A stretch of DNA of 64,000 nucleotides, from positions 18,213 through 82,212 of IMG/VR virus record IMGVR_UViG_3300032331_003094, one strand, 5' to 3'. The position numbers and the translations under genes were made by a program. The stretch comes from a virus. Of the stretch, positions 61,610 to 64,000 are shown in pieces; position 1 is the first letter of the stretch; each line of letters starts with the position of its first letter. The notes below the pieces were generated by a model that was not told where the DNA came from, did no database searches, and saw nothing but the letters and a program-made list of their open reading frames with translations.

Positions 61610-61640
61610 GGACCTAAGTTTTTAATTTACTTTAGGTCCA
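61607..61640 (-). promoter_or_regulatory. Hairpin masking the endolysin ribosome site
   Basis: Minus strand TGGACCTAA pairs perfectly with TTAGGTCCA over a 14-nt loop. The 3' strand contains the only ribosome-site-like bases (AGG) and ends with the A of AUG 61609. Similar masking delays T4 lysozyme synthesis. Confidence 0.7.
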
Positions 61641-61646
61641 GTCTAT

Positions 61647-61826
61647 TCATTCAACTACTTCAGGTGTCACTTCAGTTGCTTCCGGCTCTTCCGATTCAAA
61701 TTCAAGGGTGTCAATAAGACCACCAATCATATTTGCCGCAAAGGCGATGAGATTACCGTCGCCAGAAGCGCGAGCAGAACCAAACGAATTCACGGCGGAG
61801 ATAAGCTCAGACTTTTTGCAGGCCAT
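61647..61826 (-). CDS. Cyanophage-type small protein, 59 aa
   Basis: ATG 61826, stop TGA 61649-61647. Starts MACKKSELISAVNSFGSARA and continues NLIAFAANMIGGLIDTLEFE with an acidic tail. This KKSEL-x-x-AINSF-x-SAR pattern is one I know from small cyanophage proteins beside endolysin or fibre genes. The hydrophobic middle might be membrane-active. Confidence 0.7.
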   Translation of the reverse strand: MACKKSELISAVNSFGSARASGDGNLIAFAANMIGGLIDTLEFESEEPEATEVTPEVVE

Positions 61827-61861
61827 GGTAAATAAACGACTTCAAAAAGTATAGCAACTAA

Positions 61862-62185
61862 TTACCAAGGAGTGCCAGAGGCTGAGGTGGAATGTAATTT
61901 TTGTTGAATTTGATTGTGTAATGATTCTTCAATAGAAACAACCTGGTCCACACCAAGGGCAGACAGTACCCAGCCAATAACCGTTTCTTTGGTTAATTGA
62001 TCGAAAGGTGTGAAGGAAGAAGGGTCGGGGTCACCAAGACCAATGCTGCCGTATGCACCGGCAGATTCACCATCTTCTTCTAGGTTTGCTGTCCAATGTA
62101 CCGTATAAACAGCACCGTCAGGGCATGTGTTGCCATCAGGAAGATGACGTTCCATGTTGACAATATCCCAAGTGGTGTTAGCCAT
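61862..62185 (-). CDS. Cyanophage-type hypothetical protein, 107 aa
   Basis: Starts MANTTWDIVNMERHLPDGNT and shows VYTVHWTANLEEDGESAGAY, a conserved beta segment of a short cyanophage protein family (DUF7936-like, from memory). Acidic. It lies directly after the tail fibre and may be a fibre-associated or attachment protein. Confidence 0.7.
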   Translation of the reverse strand: MANTTWDIVNMERHLPDGNTCPDGAVYTVHWTANLEEDGESAGAYGSIGLGDPDPSSFTPFDQLTKETVIGWVLSALGVDQVVSIEESLHNQIQQKLHSTSASGTPW

Positions 62186-62231
62186 AATTAAAAAGTTTTT
62201 TATATTCTACCAGGGATGTTAGTGAAGGTGT

Positions 62232-64000
62232 CTACGCGGACTCAAGGGCTGCAACTTTGGCTTCGAGGGTTTCGATGCGCTCCATTGCTTCTTGCAGAGC
62301 TTTGACTGCTTTCATGTACAGTACCGAATAATTGACTCTTTTGGTTACGGTACCAAGCTCAACTCCATCTTTATCAAGGTCGGGAGACTCGTTAACTAAA
62401 CCAGGAGAAACAAGTTCAACCTCTTGAGCAATAAGGCCAATTTGTGTATGTGTTTGGCCTTTTTTTAAATTGTAGTTACGAACTTGAAGCGCTTTTAAAT
62501 CATTCCATTGAGATTTGGCATCAACAATATTTTCTTTCAATTTAATGTCAGAAATTGCACCGTAACTGTTATTAGTATTGGCAACATTGCCATTGGCATA
62601 AACAATAAAAGTTCGAACTAAATTAATTGCGCCAATAAAATGTGTACCAGTTGCACCTGTTGCAAAATCAGACGTAAATCCTTCGACAGCACCGCCTAAA
62701 TTCGTGTTAGTTGCTTGTATTGTTAATCCATTTTGATCACTACGGAAGAAATGTTGTGAGTTTGTAGCGCGACTTCCTCCGCCAGCATCGGTGTACACCC
62801 CGGTGTTACTGGCTTTTACGTATCCACCACTCGTAATCCTCATCCGCTCCAATGGACTGGCCGAGCCAGATGGCGTAGTAAAAAATTCTAGACGACCTGG
62901 CATATTATTTGAACCAGGTGTTCCATCTACTCGAGCATGAAATTGCGCTGCGGGAATAGCATCAGTTCCATCTGAACCACGGAATTGTAGGCCTCCTAAG
63001 TAGTCATCACTTTGCACAATTGTCTGAGTTCCTAAAGTTGAACTTCTGGATTTTGCTAGGAATATAAACGGCCCGTTAGCAGAATTTTCATATCTTTGAA
63101 AATCTCCTACATCCAACTTTGTTTGTACTGAAAAGCCAGATGCAGAAGTACTTATTTGAAGTGGAGCATTGCTGCTGGTTGTAGACGTGCCAATTAAGAG
63201 CCTGCCGGAGCTGTCAATCCTCATCCGCTCCGTAGGACTAGCCGCGCCGTCTGGCGTAGTCCAGAACACTAGGCGGCCTGGCATGTCGTTGACGCCGGGG
63301 GTGCCGTCTACCTGACAAAGGATATACGCGGCTTGACTGTCTACGTCAGTTCCGTCTGCCCCGCCAAAAATTAAACCCCCTAAATCATCACCGGAAGCGA
63401 CTATTGTATTAGATCCAATGGTTGCGCCTCGGCTTTTGCCAAAATGTAAATAAGAACTGTAAACATCATTGCTGTTTCTACAAGAGCTAAAGCCTGTTGT
63501 GCTAAAGGAAGTGCCTTCGACTTGCACTACTGATTGCTGAGTGGCAACGCTGCGACTACTAGACGTGCCAACTAAAAGTTTTCCATCTGATGTCAGGCGG
63601 GCTTTTTCGCTGAGACTACTTGCTGAATTGGTTAGGAAAAGCAGCGCGCCTTTAGAGTCAGTTCCAAAATTGGTATAAGTGCCTTGAACCGCAGCAGAAG
63701 CGCCAACAAGATCACCGCCAATGCTTCCGTCAAAGACTAATTGGGTGGTTCCATTAGAAACAACACCTAGACCGATTGAACCGTTGGTGGTTAATTTATA
63801 GTTTGGGCTCGTAGTGCCAATCCCTACGTTGCCTGACGGATTAACAACAAGACGAGCAGTTTGCGAACCCGCTGCGGCATCTCCTGTGTAAAAGTAATGC
63901 CCACCAACGTTGCCAGTGCCTTGGGAAAAGTAACCAATGCCACCAGCGCCAGCGGCATTAGTGGTGCCATTCCACCGAGCAATACCGACGTTAAATGCGG
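62232..64000 (-). CDS. Tail fibre with S74 intramolecular chaperone (N-terminus beyond right edge)
   Basis: The frame is open from the right edge to 62232; a GTG at 63527 is only an internal codon. The last 115 residues carry the peptidase S74 chaperone: SDIKLKENIVDAKSQWNDL (autocleavage Ser), QIGLIAQEVE and a C-terminal coiled coil (MERIETLEAKVAALES). Upstream the chain has two related blocks of about 110 residues (around MRIDSSGRLLIGTSTTSS and MRITSGGYVKAS), each with DGTPG and MPGRL. The trimeric fibre would bind the host surface. Confidence 0.9.
   Translation of the reverse strand, partial: AFNVGIARWNGTTNAAGAGGIGYFSQGTGNVGGHYFYTGDAAAGSQTARLVVNPSGNVGIGTTSPNYKLTTNGSIGLGVVSNGTTQLVFDGSIGGDLVGASAAVQGTYTNFGTDSKGALLFLTNSASSLSEKARLTSDGKLLVGTSSSRSVATQQSVVQVEGTSFSTTGFSSCRNSNDVYSSYLHFGKSRGATIGSNTIVASGDDLGGLIFGGADGTDVDSQAAYILCQVDGTPGVNDMPGRLVFWTTPDGAASPTERMRIDSSGRLLIGTSTTSSNAPLQISTSASGFSVQTKLDVGDFQRYENSANGPFIFLAKSRSSTLGTQTIVQSDDYLGGLQFRGSDGTDAIPAAQFHARVDGTPGSNNMPGRLEFFTTPSGSASPLERMRITSGGYVKASNTGVYTDAGGGSRATNSQHFFRSDQNGLTIQATNTNLGGAVEGFTSDFATGATGTHFIGAINLVRTFIVYANGNVANTNNSYGAISDIKLKENIVDAKSQWNDLKALQVRNYNLKKGQTHTQIGLIAQEVELVSPGLVNESPDLDKDGVELGTVTKRVNYSVLYMKAVKALQEAMERIETLEAKVAALESA

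Noticed and set aside
1-64000. CRISPR array, IS element, integrase or diversity-generating retroelement
   Set aside because: No regularly spaced repeats, transposase, recombinase or reverse transcriptase motif was seen.
1-64000. T7-type RNA polymerase gene
   Set aside because: No polymerase motifs were found; promoters that I could see are host-like. It may lie outside the window.

Overview
The window looks like most of the genome of a tailed double-stranded DNA phage of a cyanobacterium. The evidence is the packaging and capsid block (large terminase, portal, scaffold, major capsid protein), a T7-like family A DNA polymerase, an SF3-type primase-helicase, a two-domain lysin, an S74-type tail fibre, a SpeD (AdoMet decarboxylase) auxiliary gene, and short gene families I know mainly from Synechococcus and Prochlorococcus phages (LSPAAQAV proteins, ADQELEACCEW proteins, the 58.8 kb virion protein). 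I saw no RNA polymerase, integrase, tape-measure-sized gene or photosystem gene. The Ala/Gly-rich membrane-active virion proteins would fit DNA-ejection proteins of a short-tailed phage, but morphology is not settled. Genes run off both ends.

Layout. 1-24.5 kb, minus strand: virion and packaging genes. Reading right to left these are a 989-residue virion protein, a run of probable ejection proteins, small Lys-rich proteins, large terminase, portal, scaffold, major capsid protein, a probable decoration protein, an HhH protein, a permuted M23 peptidase-like protein and further virion proteins. The capsid gene is split by two group I introns, one carrying a LAGLIDADG gene and one associated with an oppositely oriented HNH gene. 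24.6-46.4 kb, plus strand: early and replication genes, most very small, with PcfJ-like, GP88-like, DNA polymerase, SSB, SWIM zinc-finger, Gp157-like and DUF1003-like proteins and one tRNA. 46.4-49.9 kb: virion-type genes plus a Dps/ferritin-like gene. 49.9-51.7 kb, minus: HNH, small proteins and a methyltransferase. 51.8-60.5 kb, plus: PD-(D/E)XK nuclease, primase-helicase, SpeD, glycosyltransferase, HNH-type proteins and a virion protein. 60.5-64 kb, minus: endolysin and tail fibre.

The most unusual signal is RNA structure between the early genes. Six short H-type pseudoknots, each about 26 nt, lie just upstream of start codons (28.05, 30.29, 34.54, 37.96, 39.07 and 43.36 kb). Both stems covary between copies. 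One copy precedes the SSB gene, which recalls the autoregulatory pseudoknot of T4 gene 32. The same region holds a perfect 49-bp double-hairpin repeat, a second family of covarying hairpins between two duplicated genes, and two multi-helix RNA candidates at 29.2-29.4 kb. Most of these genes have A/C-rich leaders without a Shine-Dalgarno sequence. Three unrelated genes (HNH at 8.2 kb, glycosyltransferase at 56 kb, endolysin at 61.6 kb) have a perfect or near-perfect hairpin ending inside the start codon. Two non-coding blocks (24.9-25.4 and 57.3-57.8 kb), rich in inverted repeats and G tracts, are the best candidates for an origin or terminus. Another strong observation is a 599-nt out-of-frame overlap between the portal and scaffold genes.

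Functions are judged from motifs and context read by eye. No database search was possible.
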